DNA from: Synechococcus sp. 1G10
GTDB taxonomy: Bacteria; Cyanobacteriota; Cyanobacteriia; PCC-6307; Cyanobiaceae
NCBI RefSeq assembly: GCF_002252625.1
Contig: NZ_NQKW01000007.1
Span: 62,001-126,000, forward strand
DNA length: 64,000 bases
Reading direction: 5' to 3'
The notes under the pieces were generated by a model. The model had not been told where the DNA came from. It searched no databases and saw only the letters and a program-made list of their open reading frames with translations. The position numbers and the translations under genes are program-made. Below, in pieces: positions 7,397 to 14,026 of the stretch; position 1 is the stretch's first letter; every line of letters starts with the position of its first letter.

Positions 7397-7686
7397 GCCT
7401 TTCTCGCAGCCTGTGATGCCGTTGCCGATGAGCACCCGCCCCACCATTCGCTTCACCCGCTGCACGTAGGTGTCGATCTGGGTCACGTCTTCCCCCAGGA
7501 TCCTGCGGGCGATGTCCTGGGCGGGGCGGGGCTGGCTGTTGTTTGGCAAATCAGTGGCCTAGCAGTTCCAACCGCTGCGCGGAAGCCGTTGTCGACAGCA
7601 TCAGCGGTTGGTCGATGGGGCTCATGCGCATGGGCTTGGCGATGGTGTGCCGCAGGCGCTGGTAAGTGGGGAGGGTGCAGGGGCAT
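7397..7686 (-). pseudogene. HNH-like gene remnant
   Basis: Contains TYQRLRH, MRMSPIDQPLML, DIARRILGEDVTQIDTYVQR and MVGRVLIGNGIT in sequence but in shifting frames, without the HNH end. It fills the space between the XRE remnant and R2 copy 3. Confidence 0.68.
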
Positions 7687-7699
7687 GGAGCGATGCTTG

Positions 7700-7780
7700 C
7701 GCCCCTACTGGGATCCCTTCTGGTGTGAGCGCGCGGCGGCTGCAATCAACCCGGCTCCGGGGGCGGTTGTGCCGCCCCAG
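7700..7780 (+). repeat. R2 repeat, copy 3 (5' truncated)
   Basis: Starts within R2 at GCCCCTACTGGGATCCC and runs to GTGCCGCCCCAG. This is the only R2 copy not upstream of a plus-strand operon: it abuts the 3' end of a minus-strand hicBA remnant. Confidence 0.8.
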
Positions 7781-7867
7781 TTCCCTTCATCCGAATGAGC
7801 GATAGGCAGGCCACGGCAACGCCAGGGCTGACTGTGCTGCCGAGATCCAAACCAAGACAGGGATGAC

Positions 7868-8042
7868 TGGCTTAGAAACGCCTCTACGCTGATACCGGCC
7901 TGACGGAGAATTGCTCGCAAAGTGCCCTCCGGCATGTCTCCAGGATGATTGGGGATGGTGGTGTAACGGTTGTCTGATTCGCGAAACCAGATCTCATGGG
8001 AGCCTGCGGGACCCGGTACCGGTATCCGGACAGCCGTCCCAC
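7868..8042 (-). pseudogene. hicA: HicA-family toxin with an internal deletion
   Basis: GTG at 8042 opens VGRLSGYRYR, the usual start. It then joins, with loss of frame, to GSHEIWFRESDNRYTTIPNH and PGDMPEGTLRAILRQAGI. The central strand between start and GSH is gone, although the catalytic His of GSH is preserved in the second piece. Beyond residue SQ the frame runs into R2. Confidence 0.72.
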
Positions 8043-8276
8043 TCAGGCACTCACCACCAGGGGATGGTCAAAGCGCTCCTCCAACGGTGAAGCGGCGCTG
8101 ACACCACCACGCTCCACCTGGGCCTCCATCAAGCGCTTGGCGACATTCCTCGCGATCTCCAGGGTCTCAGAGAGGGTGCGACCTTGGGCCACGAGCCCAG
8201 GGACTTCGTCCGAGGTGGCGAGGTAGCACCCCTCTGGCAGGCGCTCCACGTGCAGATTGACGATGTGCTCAGCCAC
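8043..8276 (-). CDS. hicB: HicB-family antitoxin (DUF1902-type)
   Basis: 77-residue antitoxin: NLHVERLPEGCYLATSDEVP, GLVAQGRTLSETLEIARNVA and a C-terminal SPLEERFDHPLVV. Typical of HicB proteins. ATG at 8276. The stop is followed immediately by the GTG of the damaged hicA. The antitoxin itself looks intact. Confidence 0.8.
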   Translation of the reverse strand: MAEHIVNLHVERLPEGCYLATSDEVPGLVAQGRTLSETLEIARNVAKRLMEAQVERGGVSAASPLEERFDHPLVVSA

Positions 8277-8354
8277 GTCGTCCGCCCCTGTTCAGGGCCT
8301 CATGTTAGCGAGTGACTGCGTTCTGCATGGCCAGCCTGAATAGCCAGGTCCTCC

Positions 8355-8378
8355 CCAGCATCCTTGATGAAGGCCTGC
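8355..8378 (+). pseudogene. MntA C-terminal scrap
   Basis: A short run nearly identical to the 3' end of the mntA gene at 4177 (ATCCTTGA-GAAGGCCTGC), fused directly to the parE remnant. Too short to be more than a scar. Confidence 0.4.
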
Positions 8379-8487
8379 TCGGGAACCGGCAGGTCGATGG
8401 CGCCATACGGGAGGCTCCGGATCAGAGCTCGGCGGGTGCCGCAACGTTGTGATCGAGCCGGGCTTCCGGGCGGAGCCGCAGCACCAT
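8376..8487 (-). pseudogene. ParE-family toxin remnant
   Basis: Second copy of the parE at 3294. It keeps MVLRLRPEARLD from ATG 8487, loses the middle third, and resumes out of frame in the part corresponding to RRALIRRFPYGVIYLP. Non-functional. Confidence 0.7.
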
Positions 8488-8489
8488 GC

Positions 8490-8620
8490 TCAGAGGAGCT
8501 GCTCCAGGGCGTTCAGCACCTCATCGGCATCAAGGCCGGGGTCGCCGTCCGCCAGGAAGTTCTCCAACCGTTGATCGATCAGGCTTTGCACCAGCTCCAG
8601 TCGTTGCGCCAGGGGCAGGG
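8490..8620 (-). pseudogene. PF09720-type antitoxin with in-frame internal deletion
   Basis: Copy of the antitoxin at 3599: LPLAQRLELVQSL joined in frame to IDQRLENFLADGDPGLDADE. Compared with the intact copy exactly 20 codons are missing, with CTG at both edges of the lost segment. The 5' end is also gone. Confidence 0.72.
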
Positions 8621-8689
8621 CCGGTCACCAAATCGATTTACGTGAGCGGGGGCCTGCAGATGGGTCGCCCTCGCTGCCCCAGCGCTTGC

Positions 8690-8775
8690 CCGGCAGCACT
8701 TTGACCACCATGCGCTACCCAGGATCCGGCGGGCCACATCCTGCGCCGGGGCCGGGCTCCACGGCCAGGTTTTGT
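8690..8775 (-). pseudogene. HNH-like fragment next to R2
   Basis: Minus-strand text SPAPAQDVARRILG, a segment of the HNH-like family, abutting R2 copy 4 on the side where the N-terminus should be. Confidence 0.5.
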
Positions 8776-8778
8776 TTT

Positions 8779-8878
8779 GGGCGGCCCGTCAGGTAGTCGC
8801 CCCTGCTGGGATCCCTTCTGGCGTGGGTGTGATGCGGCTGCAGCCGACCCGGCTCCGGGTGTGGCTGTGCCGTCCCAG
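8779..8878 (+). repeat. R2 repeat, copy 4
   Basis: Full-length R2, 100 bp, with GGGCGGC at one end and GCCGTCCC at the other. 66 bp upstream of hicB, essentially the same spacing as copy 1. Confidence 0.87.
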
Positions 8879-8944
8879 TCCGTTTGCCCAGACAGGGTCA
8901 GCATCCCGCCCACCACTTCCAGACTTGTGCCGCTGGAGGGCGCC

Positions 8945-9151
8945 ATGCAGGCAATTCTTTTCGTGGTCGAGGAAGCAGAGGATGGCTCCTACCGGGCCAG
9001 CGCAGCTGCCGCCGCGATCCACACCGAGGCAGGCACCCTCGAGGAGCTCCACCGGGAGATCACAGGCGCGGTCGTCTGTCACTTCGATCCCGGCGAGGCG
9101 CCACCCCTGATCCGCGTTCATCACTTGAGGCAGGAACTGCTGGCCCTGTGA
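8945..9151 (+). CDS. hicB: HicB-type antitoxin (short form), second copy
   Basis: 68 residues, nearly identical to the protein at 1018 (MQAILFVVEEAEDGSYRASA). ATG at 8945 follows R2 copy 4. Its stop overlaps the GTG of a drastically shortened hicA. With no functional partner it is an orphan antitoxin. Confidence 0.72.
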   Translation: MQAILFVVEEAEDGSYRASAAAAAIHTEAGTLEELHREITGAVVCHFDPGEAPPLIRVHHLRQELLAL

Positions 9152-9225
9152 GGATTCCGCGGGACGTCAACGGCCAGGAGCTGGGCTGCTCAATCGAGGC
9201 GCTGATCGGCAGCCTGGATCTTTGA
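9148..9225 (+). pseudogene. HicA reduced to its two ends by in-frame deletion
   Basis: GTG 9148 gives a 25-residue open frame: VRIPRDVNGQELGCS then IEALIGSLDL. The first ten residues are the HicA start and the rest its end, joined in frame. AGCTGG occurs at both edges of the deleted segment when compared with the copy at 1221, consistent with a 6-bp microhomology join. The catalytic centre is absent. Confidence 0.75.
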
Positions 9226-9385
9226 GGGCCGGGCTGGCTGTTGCCTGGCAAATCAGCGCCCCAGCAGCTCCAACCGCTGCGCGAAAGCCTTCGGCTACAG
9301 CATCAGCGGTTGGTCGATGGGTCTCATGCGCCTTCGCTCGGCGATGAACGCGCGCAGGAAGGCTGCAGAGAGGCTGGAGGCCATG
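9226..9385 (-). pseudogene. HNH-like gene, N-terminal remnant
   Basis: Contains the RMRPIDQPLML-type block and the LELLGR region of the family on the minus strand, preceded by a degraded start. It occupies the gap before vapBC. Confidence 0.58.
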
Positions 9386-9411
9386 CAGTGATGGTCCATG
9401 CGTGCGGTGTA

Positions 9412-9425
9412 TGGTGTATACACCA
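9412..9425 (+). promoter_or_regulatory. VapBC operator palindrome
   Basis: Perfect 14-bp palindrome TGGTGTATACACCA, overlapping the ribosome-binding-site region just before vapB. A near-identical copy (one central change) precedes the dead vapBC at 21349. Conservation around two paralogues and position support an autoregulatory operator. Confidence 0.72.
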
Positions 9426-9436
9426 GGAGGTTGGCC

Positions 9437-9685
9437 ATGCAGCGGACCCAGATCTACCTGTCGGAGCCGGAGCGGCAAGGGCTTCTGGCCCTGGCCCAAC
9501 GCAGCGGACGCAGCCAGAGCGCCCTGATCCGTGAAGCCATCGATCGCTTTCTGGAGAACAACCAGCCTCAAGAGCGGCTGGCCAGGCTTCGAGCGGGAAG
9601 GGGCCTCTGGGCAGCCGGACCTGGTCCGCTCGAAGGGCTGACGTTGCGCCAGGAACTTGATCGCATCCCCCCTGAAGGCGGCTGA
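9437..9685 (+). CDS. vapB: VapB-type ribbon-helix-helix antitoxin
   Basis: 82 residues, MQRTQIYLSEPERQGLLALA with SQSALIREAIDRFL, a CopG/RHH DNA-binding fold. ATG at 9437 is preceded by AGGAGG. Its stop shares one base with the vapC start. Likely binds the palindrome at 9412. Confidence 0.85.
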   Translation: MQRTQIYLSEPERQGLLALAQRSGRSQSALIREAIDRFLENNQPQERLARLRAGRGLWAAGPGPLEGLTLRQELDRIPPEGG

Positions 9686-10086
9686 TGGCGTCCGCCGCGA
9701 ATGGCTTGCTCGTGATCGACACGGATGTCCTGATCGACTACCTCCGCGATCAGCCCCTGGCGGTGGTGTTCCTGGAAGGCTGCGATCAGCCCTTGGCGGT
9801 CTCTGTGGTGTCGATCGCTGAGCTCTATGTAGGTGTGCGCGAGGGGGAGGAGCGCCAGCGGTTGGATGCCTTTGTGTCGGCCTTCTCGGTGCTCCCGCTT
9901 GAGAAAGAGGCGGCCATCCAGGCGGGGCTGTTGCGCCGTCAGTACGGCCGCAGCCACGGCACGGGCCTCGCGGATGCCCTGATTGCCGCGAGTGTGCAGG
10001 CTGCCGGAGCAACTCTGGCCACGCTCAATCGGCGCCATTTCCCGATGCTCTCCACTGTGCTGGTTCCCTATGCGAAGGAAGGGTGA
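9685..10086 (+). CDS. vapC: VapC PIN-domain toxin
   Basis: 133-residue PIN-domain RNase. The acidic residues are visible in VIDTDVLIDYL, SIAELYVGV and GLADALIAAS, and the end TLNRRHFPML is typical. ATG overlaps the vapB stop by one base. Intact by reading. A collapsed copy of its 3' end forms part of the chimeric frame at 20947. Confidence 0.88.
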   Translation: MASAANGLLVIDTDVLIDYLRDQPLAVVFLEGCDQPLAVSVVSIAELYVGVREGEERQRLDAFVSAFSVLPLEKEAAIQAGLLRRQYGRSHGTGLADALIAASVQAAGATLATLNRRHFPMLSTVLVPYAKEG

Positions 10087-10131
10087 TCCTGAGTAGGCCC
10101 TGAGCCGCTGCCGCTGGGGCAACGCCAGGGG

Positions 10132-10171
10132 CATGGGCGCATCCTCGCTGGGGTTGGACGGGGGTGGCACT
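10132..10171. repeat. R1 repeat, copy 6
   Basis: Well-conserved R1 ending GGGGGTGGCACT. It lies 35 bp before the DUF6883 gene. Confidence 0.82.
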
Positions 10172-10205
10172 GGTTGAGAAGCTCCGGCGATCTCCTGGCC
10201 CACGA

Positions 10206-10535
10206 ATGCTCCCCCATGCAGACCAGGCGGTTGTCGAGAAGGCCAAGATCTGCGACTACCTGCTCTCAAGCGTGCATCCAGTCGGAAGATTCAAGGCCAG
10301 GGTGTTCCTCTCCCTCGGCTACACCCTCGAAGCCTGGACAAGACTTCGTGACGACCTTCTTCACTATGAGCGGAGCGGAGTGGTTGAGCGGATCGAGAGC
10401 AGCGCCTACGGGATGAGAGTTATGATCAAGGCTAGATTAGAAGGCCCTAATGGAACTTCAAAGCAGTTCCGCACAATCTGGCTGATTTCCGATCACTCCA
10501 ATCAGCCAAGGCTCATCACCGCATTTTCGGAGTAA
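10206..10535 (+). CDS. DUF6883-domain protein
   Basis: 109 residues: MLPHADQAVVEKAKICDYLL, GRFKARVFLSLGYTLEAWTR and FRTIWLISDHSNQPRLITAF. I recognise the DUF6883 pattern; its function is unknown. In many bacteria it is followed by a DUF4926 gene, as here 3 bp downstream. Position among TA operons and behind an R1 repeat suggests a TA-like pair, but this is inference. ATG at 10206 chosen over the longer frame. Confidence 0.7.
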   Translation: MLPHADQAVVEKAKICDYLLSSVHPVGRFKARVFLSLGYTLEAWTRLRDDLLHYERSGVVERIESSAYGMRVMIKARLEGPNGTSKQFRTIWLISDHSNQPRLITAFSE

Positions 10536-10538
10536 GTC

Positions 10539-10772
10539 ATGCTTGCCTTGCACCAGACAGTTGCTCTCACCCAGGACATTCCAGAGACGGGGCTTCAGTC
10601 GGGCGATCTCTGTGCTGTCGTTGCTATTCACGATCCCGAAACCTATGAGGTTGAGTTCGTCGCCGCATCCGGACGCACGCAATCCCTGCTGACGCTTTCA
10701 TCAGCCAGTCTTCGAGCGATTGGTGATCAGGATCTGATCGCTGTGCGTTCATTGGCTACGGTCAATCCCTGA
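10539..10772 (+). CDS. DUF4926-domain protein
   Basis: 77 residues with HQTVALTQDIPETGLQSGDL, GAVV-like AVVAIHDPETYEVEF and a short C-terminal tail. DUF4926 proteins are small SH3-like beta proteins of unknown role. The gene starts 3 bp after DUF6883, so the two are surely co-transcribed. Could be the immunity or antitoxin member of the pair. Confidence 0.7.
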   Translation: MLALHQTVALTQDIPETGLQSGDLCAVVAIHDPETYEVEFVAASGRTQSLLTLSSASLRAIGDQDLIAVRSLATVNP

Positions 10773-10789
10773 GATTCGGCCTCGCTCAG

Positions 10790-10850
10790 CTCCTCGCTGC
10801 CCAGGATCCGCCGGGGTACGTCCTGCGCTGGGGCGGGGGCATGTTTGTTG
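10790..10850 (-). pseudogene. HNH-like fragment next to R2
   Basis: Minus-strand DVPRRILG joined to EELSEAE, two family segments normally far apart, so this copy has an internal deletion. It abuts R2 copy 5. Confidence 0.55.
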
Positions 10851-10949
10851 TTGAGCCCGTCAGGCCATCGCCCCTGCTGGGATCCCTTCTGGTGTGAGCG
10901 CCTGGCGGCTGCAGCCAACCCGGCTCAGGTTGTTGGTGTGCCGCCCCAG
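10851..10949 (+). repeat. R2 repeat, copy 5
   Basis: R2 with a slightly altered left end; both internal palindromes are kept. 94 bp upstream of brnT. Confidence 0.82.
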
Positions 10950-11043
10950 TCCCCTCCGATCTCCAAAACCGATGGGCAGGCTTCAAGCAAAGCGGCGTGA
11001 ACCAGCAGCCTGGCGCGCCGAAAAGGTATAGATTCAGCAAAGT

Positions 11044-11307
11044 ATGGAGTTCGCCTTCGATCCGGTCAAGAGTGCCTCCAACCTTGCCAAGCACGGCATC
11101 GACTTCCATGCTGCCCAGCAGCTCTGGGGGGATTCGGAGCTTCTGGAGCTTCCGGCCCGCACCACCGGGGAGCCGAGATTTCTGGTGATTGGCAGGATTG
11201 GCCTCAAGCACTGGTCGGCCGTGCTCACCTACCGCGACCAGTGCATCCGGTTGATTTCCGTTCGGCCGTCCAGACCAGAAGAGGTGGAGCTTTATGAACA
11301 GTTCTGA
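11044..11307 (+). CDS. brnT: BrnT-family toxin
   Basis: 87 residues. FDPVKSASNLAKHGIDFHAA at the N-terminus and a C-terminal IRLISVRPSRPEEVELYEQ are the BrnT signature (RelE-fold RNase). ATG at 11044. A possible -10 (TATAGA) lies about 15 bp upstream. Its 3' end overlaps brnA by 14 bp, the standard toxin-first order. Confidence 0.9.
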   Translation: MEFAFDPVKSASNLAKHGIDFHAAQQLWGDSELLELPARTTGEPRFLVIGRIGLKHWSAVLTYRDQCIRLISVRPSRPEEVELYEQF

Positions 11308-11524
11308 TTTCGATCAACGTTTTGATGACGGCGAGTCCGTGCTCGACGCCCTCGACCTCGGCGGTGCCCGTCGCCGTCGGCTGGAGCAGAAACGCGTCAA
11401 TGTCGACATCCCGGTGTGGATGATCGACCAGCTCGATCGCGAAGCCAGCCGACTCGGTGTCACGCGTCAGTCGATCATCAAGGTGTGGCTGGCAGAGCGG
11501 CTGGAGCAGCGGACGTCTGCTTGA
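11294..11524 (+). CDS. brnA: BrnA-type CopG antitoxin
   Basis: 76 residues, with the RHH element RVNVDIPVWMIDQLDREASR and GVTRQSIIKVWLAERL at the C-terminus. Overlaps brnT. Expected to neutralise BrnT and repress the promoter after R2 copy 5. Confidence 0.85.
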   Translation: MNSSDFDQRFDDGESVLDALDLGGARRRRLEQKRVNVDIPVWMIDQLDREASRLGVTRQSIIKVWLAERLEQRTSA

Positions 11525-11619
11525 GCGCAAGTTCGGCAGATCGGTGATGGTTGCGGCGACCAATGGCTTCGGCTGGAGGCAGGCACACCACCGCCACGGC
11601 TTGGATGAACACGTGGCGA

Positions 11620-11761
11620 CCCGGATTGGCATCCGTGAACTCACCTCCAGGCTGGCCGGCTGCTGCAGGCTGGACTGGAGCGTCTCGGCCTCAGCGAAGA
11701 CGAGCTCAGTGCCGACTTCAAGGCCTGGCGGCAAGGTCATCGTGACCAGGCAACGGCCTGA
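11620..11761 (+). pseudogene. Small antitoxin-like remnant (Phd-type start, unrelated end)
   Basis: IGIRELTSRL resembles the opening of Phd/YefM antitoxins. In another frame GLERLGLSEDELSADFKAWR follows to a stop at 11761 and looks like the end of a different small antitoxin. No intact frame joins them. Low certainty. Confidence 0.35.
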
Positions 11762-11765
11762 GTGA

Positions 11766-11811
11766 GGTTCCCCCAGGATCCGCCTGGGTACGTCCTGCGC
11801 GGGGGCGGGGC
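11766..11811 (-). pseudogene. HNH-like fragment
   Basis: A short PRRILG-type segment joined directly to R1 copy 7, so nearly the whole N-terminal region of this copy is deleted. Confidence 0.45.
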
Positions 11812-11850
11812 ATGGAGGCATCCTCGCTGGGGTGTGACGGGGATGGCACT
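11811..11850. repeat. R1 repeat, copy 7
   Basis: Nearly identical to copy 1 (TCCTCGCTGGGGTGTGACGG, then GGCACT). 97 bp before vapB. Confidence 0.83.
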
Positions 11851-11919
11851 GATGGATGAGAAGCCAATACCAGGCGCCATGCCTTTGCTTGCCCCCTCAG
11901 CCAGGCTGACGGAACTAAT

Positions 11920-11929
11920 GTGTAGACAC
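11920..11929 (+). promoter_or_regulatory. Possible vapB operator
   Basis: GTGTAGACAC, an inverted repeat (GTGT/ACAC) 18 bp before the vapB start. It has the same core as the palindrome at 9412 (GTGTATACAC) although the antitoxins belong to different families, so the similarity may be fortuitous. Confidence 0.4.
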
Positions 11930-11947
11930 CTCACCATGAGGTCACAC

Positions 11948-12151
11948 ATGGCCACGAATCTCGCTCTCGATCAGGCCCTGCTCGATCACGCCTTCCGTGT
12001 GAGCGGTGAGCCCACCAAGAAAGCCGCCGTCACCCGCGCCCTGCAGGAGTTCATCGCGCGCCGGGAACAGCGCCAGGTGGCGGAGCTCTTCGGCAAGCTC
12101 GATTGGGATCCCGGCTACGACTACAAGGCCGAACGTGATCGCCAGCTGTGA
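11948..12151 (+). CDS. vapB: VapB-type antitoxin
   Basis: 67 residues: MATNLALDQALLDHAFRVSG, KKAAVTRALQEFIARREQ and a C-terminal WDPGYDYKAERDR, a typical VapB with toxin-binding tail. ATG at 11948 has GAGG seven bases upstream; an in-frame ATG at 11936 is possible. Its stop overlaps the vapC start (GTGA). Confidence 0.83.
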   Translation: MATNLALDQALLDHAFRVSGEPTKKAAVTRALQEFIARREQRQVAELFGKLDWDPGYDYKAERDRQL

Positions 12152-12549
12152 GTTTGCTGGTCGATACGTCGGTGTGGTAGCTGGCTTTTCGCCGAGATGG
12201 CCAGCAGGGCGCGCCTGAGGTGGGTGCACTCCGTGCCGCGCTCCAGGGTGCCGAGCAGGTCTTCACCACCGGATTGGTGCTCCAGGAAGTGCTGCAGGGT
12301 TTTGCCGGCCCCAAAAACCGTGACGAGCTCGTGGAGCGCCTCTCCGTGCTCGCCTTTCTTCAGCCCGATAAGCAGGATCACATCGCAGCCGCCCACATTC
12401 GCAATTCCTGCCGCCGACGGGGTGTCCAGATCGGCACGATTGATGCCCTGCTCATCCAGCTTTGCCAGCGCTACGACCTGACGCTGCTCACAACGGATCA
12501 AGACTTTCAGGTGGCTTCTCAGCACGTGGATGTCCGGTTATGGGCGTGA
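12148..12549 (+). pseudogene. vapC: VapC PIN-domain toxin with an in-frame TAG
   Basis: GTG 12148 reads VSLLVDTSVW and then TAG at 12178-12180 (codon 11). The same frame continues uninterrupted to 12549 with LAFRRDG, VFTTGLVLQEVLQGF, GTIDALLIQL and LTTDQDFQ, all expected for a PIN toxin. Serine is usual at the stop position, so one C-to-A change (TCG to TAG) would explain it. A shorter product from GTG 12220 would lack the first catalytic Asp. Confidence 0.85.
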
Positions 12550-12550
12550 G

Positions 12551-12886
12551 CCACCTCCAGGGCGCACTGGTGCGGGATTTGCTCAGCAACAGCCCGCGCC
12601 GCAGCACTCGCCGCGGCCCCGGGCCCGGCAGGTGTCGAGGCGCTGGCGGCAGGGCTGCAGCAGATCATCGCGCTCGGCGTCGCTCAGTGGTGATGCGTTG
12701 CCGGTGAGCAATCGATCTGGATCACGTTCTCGCCGAGGATCCTGAGGGCCACGTCCTGCACTGGGGCGGGGCTGGGGCGTCCGAGCAGTTCCTGGAGCAT
12801 CAGCGGCTGATCGATGGGGCTCTGCGCATGCGCCCGGCGATGAACGTGCGCAGGCGCTGGTAGGTGGCAGAGGGGTGCGGGGCCAT
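12551..12886 (-). pseudogene. HNH-like gene remnant
   Basis: ATG 12886 opens MAPHPSATYQRLRTFIAGRM. Pieces PSISR, LTGNASPLSDAERDDLLQ and a terminal HQCALEV-like scrap follow in several frames. Its start lies just before mntA, taking the place of R1. No other feature is seen in this gap. Confidence 0.66.
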
Positions 12887-12945
12887 GCAGTCAGAGTGGC
12901 CAGCTCTCGCAGCGTGGGCTGGTGGCGAGCAGCACAATGGGAGTC

Positions 12946-13254
12946 ATGGATCCATCCAAGCCACCCACTCTTCAGCGGCTCAGGCAGTTCGCGCCCGAGT
13001 TGCTCGCTCTCACAGCCGCCCACGGTGGCCGGGATCTTCGTGTCTTCGGCTCCGTGATCCACGGCGCGGCAGGGCTGCAGAGCGACGTGGATCTGCTTGT
13101 GGATTTCCCCTCCAGCCCCAGTTTTGAGCAGTACATGGACCTCAAGCTGGCCCTGGAAGACCTGCTCAGCGCCCGGGTGGACCTGGTGACCCGCCGCGGT
13201 CTTCGCCCTGAGTTGCGGCAGCGGATTGAGCAGGAGGCCGTTCCTCTTGCCTGA
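12946..13254 (+). CDS. mntA: MNT-domain nucleotidyltransferase antitoxin (MntA)
   Basis: 102 residues. FGSVIHGAAGLQSDVDLLV shows the GS-x10-DxD catalytic pattern. LALEDLLSARVDLVTRRGL and the end RIEQEAVPLA are family-typical. ATG 12946 has GGAG four bases upstream. The 3' end overlaps hepT by 8 bp. Intact. Confidence 0.88.
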   Translation: MDPSKPPTLQRLRQFAPELLALTAAHGGRDLRVFGSVIHGAAGLQSDVDLLVDFPSSPSFEQYMDLKLALEDLLSARVDLVTRRGLRPELRQRIEQEAVPLA

Positions 13255-13603
13255 GGGGGGGAGTGCCCGGAATTGGTCGCTGTTCCTCCTGGACATGCAG
13301 CTGTGTTGCTCCAAAGTGCTCCGATACAGCAAGGGACTCACCCGGCAGCACTTTCTTGCTGACGAGATGTTGGTTGACGCCGTACTGCGCAACCTGGAGG
13401 TTCTTGGTGAAGCGGCGAAGCAGATCCCGCCGGCGGTCCGTGAGCGGCACCCCCAGGTGCCCTGGCGACGCATTGCTGGCCTCCGCGATGTTCTGGCGCA
13501 TGCCTACTTCGGCCTGGAAGAAGACACCATCTGGCGGATTGTTTCCGAGAGCATTCCAGCCCTGGCGGATCAGTTGGACCAAGTGATTGAGGCTGAGCTC
13601 TGA
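13247..13603 (+). CDS. hepT: HepT-type HEPN toxin
   Basis: 118 residues from TTG 13247. The HEPN catalytic residues are present in GLRDVLAHAYFGLEEDTIW (R-x4-H-x-Y). LVDAVLRNLEVLGEAAKQIP and the end ADQLDQVIEAEL match the HepT (DUF86) family. It overlaps mntA by 8 bp. This is the one complete mntA-hepT pair of the three in the window. Confidence 0.86.
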   Translation: MPEGGSARNWSLFLLDMQLCCSKVLRYSKGLTRQHFLADEMLVDAVLRNLEVLGEAAKQIPPAVRERHPQVPWRRIAGLRDVLAHAYFGLEEDTIWRIVSESIPALADQLDQVIEAEL

Positions 13604-13684
13604 TGGCGGCTGGTGCGGCGATCGCGTTGCGCAGAGCCATTCCCTGTTGTTCTCCTCCGGTTCACGGGCAAACCCAACCCGGAC

Positions 13685-13881
13685 CTTCACCGAGCCGCTG
13701 ATCGGTGTGCGATAGCGGCACAGCTGCTGCAGCTCGTCGCGTTCGGCGTCGTTCAGCTCGCTTGCGCCACTAAGTCTGTAAACCCCACTGCCGTAGACGG
13801 TGATGCCGTTGCCGGTGAGTCATCTATCTGGGTCACGTCTTCCCCCCAGCATCCGCCGGGCGCCGTCCTGCGCCGGGGCCA
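13685..13881 (-). pseudogene. HNH-like gene remnant
   Basis: Minus-strand pieces LSDAERDELQQLC-like, GNGIT, and RRMLG-type segments in broken frames, ending at R1 copy 8. The 70 bases before it (13610-13680) match nothing I recognise. Confidence 0.55.
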
Positions 13882-13918
13882 GGGGCATCCCGGCTGGGGT
13901 GAGACGGGGGGTGGCACT
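13882..13918. repeat. R1 repeat, copy 8
   Basis: R1 with GGGGCATCCCGGCTGGGGTG and GGGGTGGCACT, followed by GGAGGAGAAGCCCATGCG. This downstream extension recurs after several R1 copies, so the unit is longer than 40 bp. 108 bp before the antitoxin. Confidence 0.75.
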
Positions 13919-14026
13919 GGTGGAGGAGAAGCCCATGCGCCATGGCATCCATCTCTCCAGTCCTTTGGCCCCCTTTTGGCCGTGCCCAATGTGAGTTCCT
14001 CACCGAGTGTGGCGGAGCTGGCGCCC

